53,298 nt of DNA from Bacteroidota bacterium (GTDB lineage Bacteria; Bacteroidota; Bacteroidia; Bacteroidales; JAIFNL01), in NCBI GenBank assembly GCA_020047755.1, contig JAIFNL010000051.1, positions 1-53,298 of the forward strand, read 5' to 3'. The notes beneath the pieces are model-generated. The model was not told the origin of the DNA. It saw only the letters and a list, made by a program, of their open reading frames with translations, and did no database searches. This document shows positions 53,060 to 53,298 of this stretch, piece by piece (the stretch's first letter is position 1; every line of letters begins with the position of its first letter). A program made the position numbers and the translations under genes.

Positions 53060-53298
53060 GAATCCGATTGCTTTTTTGTTGAATCCGATAAGCTTTTTGT
53101 GCTGACCGATAAGCTTTTTTTACTGACCGATGACCTTTTTGTGCTGACCGATGACCTTTTTTTGTTGACCGATAACCTTTTTTTGCTGACCGATGACCTT
53201 TTTTTGTTGACCGATAACCTTTTTTTGTTGACCGATAACCTTTTTTTGTTGACCGATAACCTTTTTTTGCTGACCGATAACCTTTTTTTGTTGACCGA
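53060..53298. repeat. 21-bp tandem repeat array, running off the right edge
   Basis: Eleven full units and the start of a twelfth follow each other without spacers. The main form is GACCGATAACCTTTTTTTGTT, 21 bp; one unit at 53081-53103 is 23 bp and the first two begin GAATCCGAT. Variation is mainly A/G in GAT(A/G)ACC and T/C in TTG(T/C)T. The left units are the most divergent, as expected at the edge of an array. The total length is unknown because the array continues past the window. Confidence 0.95.
53120..53298 (-). CDS. Possible C-terminal repeat tail of a protein, partial
   Basis: Within the 21-bp array one minus-strand frame reads GQQKKVI repeats (variants GQHKKVI and KVI to KLI) from the window edge to a TAA at 53120-53122. 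In this frame the two commonest differences between units fall on third codon positions and are silent (GTT/GTC for Val, CAA/CAG for Gln). That pattern hints at selection for a protein tail. However, the other two minus-strand frames are also open across the array, so the frame is uncertain, and the start lies outside the window. It may be non-coding. Confidence 0.25.
   Translation of the reverse strand, partial: GQQKKVIGQQKKVIGQQKKVIGQQKKVIGQQKKVIGQQKKVIGQQKKVIGQHKKVIGQ

Noticed and set aside
53060-53298. CRISPR array
   Set aside because: The 21-bp units abut each other without unique spacers and no cas gene is present; it is a simple tandem repeat.
196-53298. tRNA or rRNA genes
   Set aside because: No cloverleaf-like sequence or rRNA motif was seen in any intergenic stretch.

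Overview
The window is AT-rich bacterial DNA from a member of the Bacteroidetes (Bacteroidota), probably Bacteroidales or a near relative. The grounds are: a gingipain-like C25 protease with a type IX secretion C-terminal sorting domain, an OmpA/beta-propeller protein of the PorE type, a PEP/pyruvate-binding protein with a receiver-like N-terminus, and several promoters that fit the Bacteroidetes TTTG / TAnnTTTG consensus. There are 25 complete or nearly complete genes, a symporter fragment at the left edge and a doubtful repeat-coding fragment at the right edge. No rRNA, tRNA, CRISPR array or transposase gene was seen.

Layout. 1-195: end of a sodium:dicarboxylate symporter, then one copy of a dispersed repeat. 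742-3646: PEP/pyruvate-binding protein, frameshifted. 3706-11109 (minus): a 2244-residue protein joining a PLP aminotransferase-like domain to an HPrK/PEPCK-like P-loop kinase domain, followed 6 nt later by a DUF2461 gene. 11517-13658 (minus): metal operon of a di-CxxCH lipoprotein, a CDF transporter and a divergent ZIP transporter. 14026-24045 (minus): a SiaA-like phosphatase, SiaB kinase and SiaC phosphoprotein, then an ABC ATPase-permease and three exported proteins. 24989-26086: an aminotransferase. 26153-35820 (minus): OmpA/PD40 protein, methyltransferase, membrane protein, alkaline phosphatase, Mfd and a broken galM. 36197-42666 (plus): aldo/keto reductase, a second ABC ATPase-permease and ComEC. 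42729-46823 (minus): C25 protease. 47118-52302 (plus): Cu/Zn efflux permease with an HMA domain, EtfB, EtfA and a broken long-chain acyl-CoA ligase. 52303-53298: repeats.

How genes may work together. The Sia genes form a partner-switching module (phosphatase, kinase, phosphoprotein) whose last gene lies 134 nt from the ABC exporter gene; two perfect palindromes sit in that gap. The ABC protein has a TerB-like N-terminus and an FHA-like region and is followed by a lipoprotein and two secreted proteins, so the region may be one envelope-signalling locus. EtfB/EtfA and the acyl-CoA ligase point to fatty-acid oxidation. The metal operon and the Cu/Zn permease handle transition metals.

Most notable points: the giant PLP-kinase fusion with its full set of PLP-site residues; the Sia-ABC locus; three genes (742-3646, galM, acyl-CoA ligase) that each lack roughly 50-65 nt of conserved core and are frameshifted at the junction; a three-copy dispersed repeat found at both ends of the window; and a 21-bp tandem array at the right edge whose variation falls on wobble positions in one minus-strand frame.
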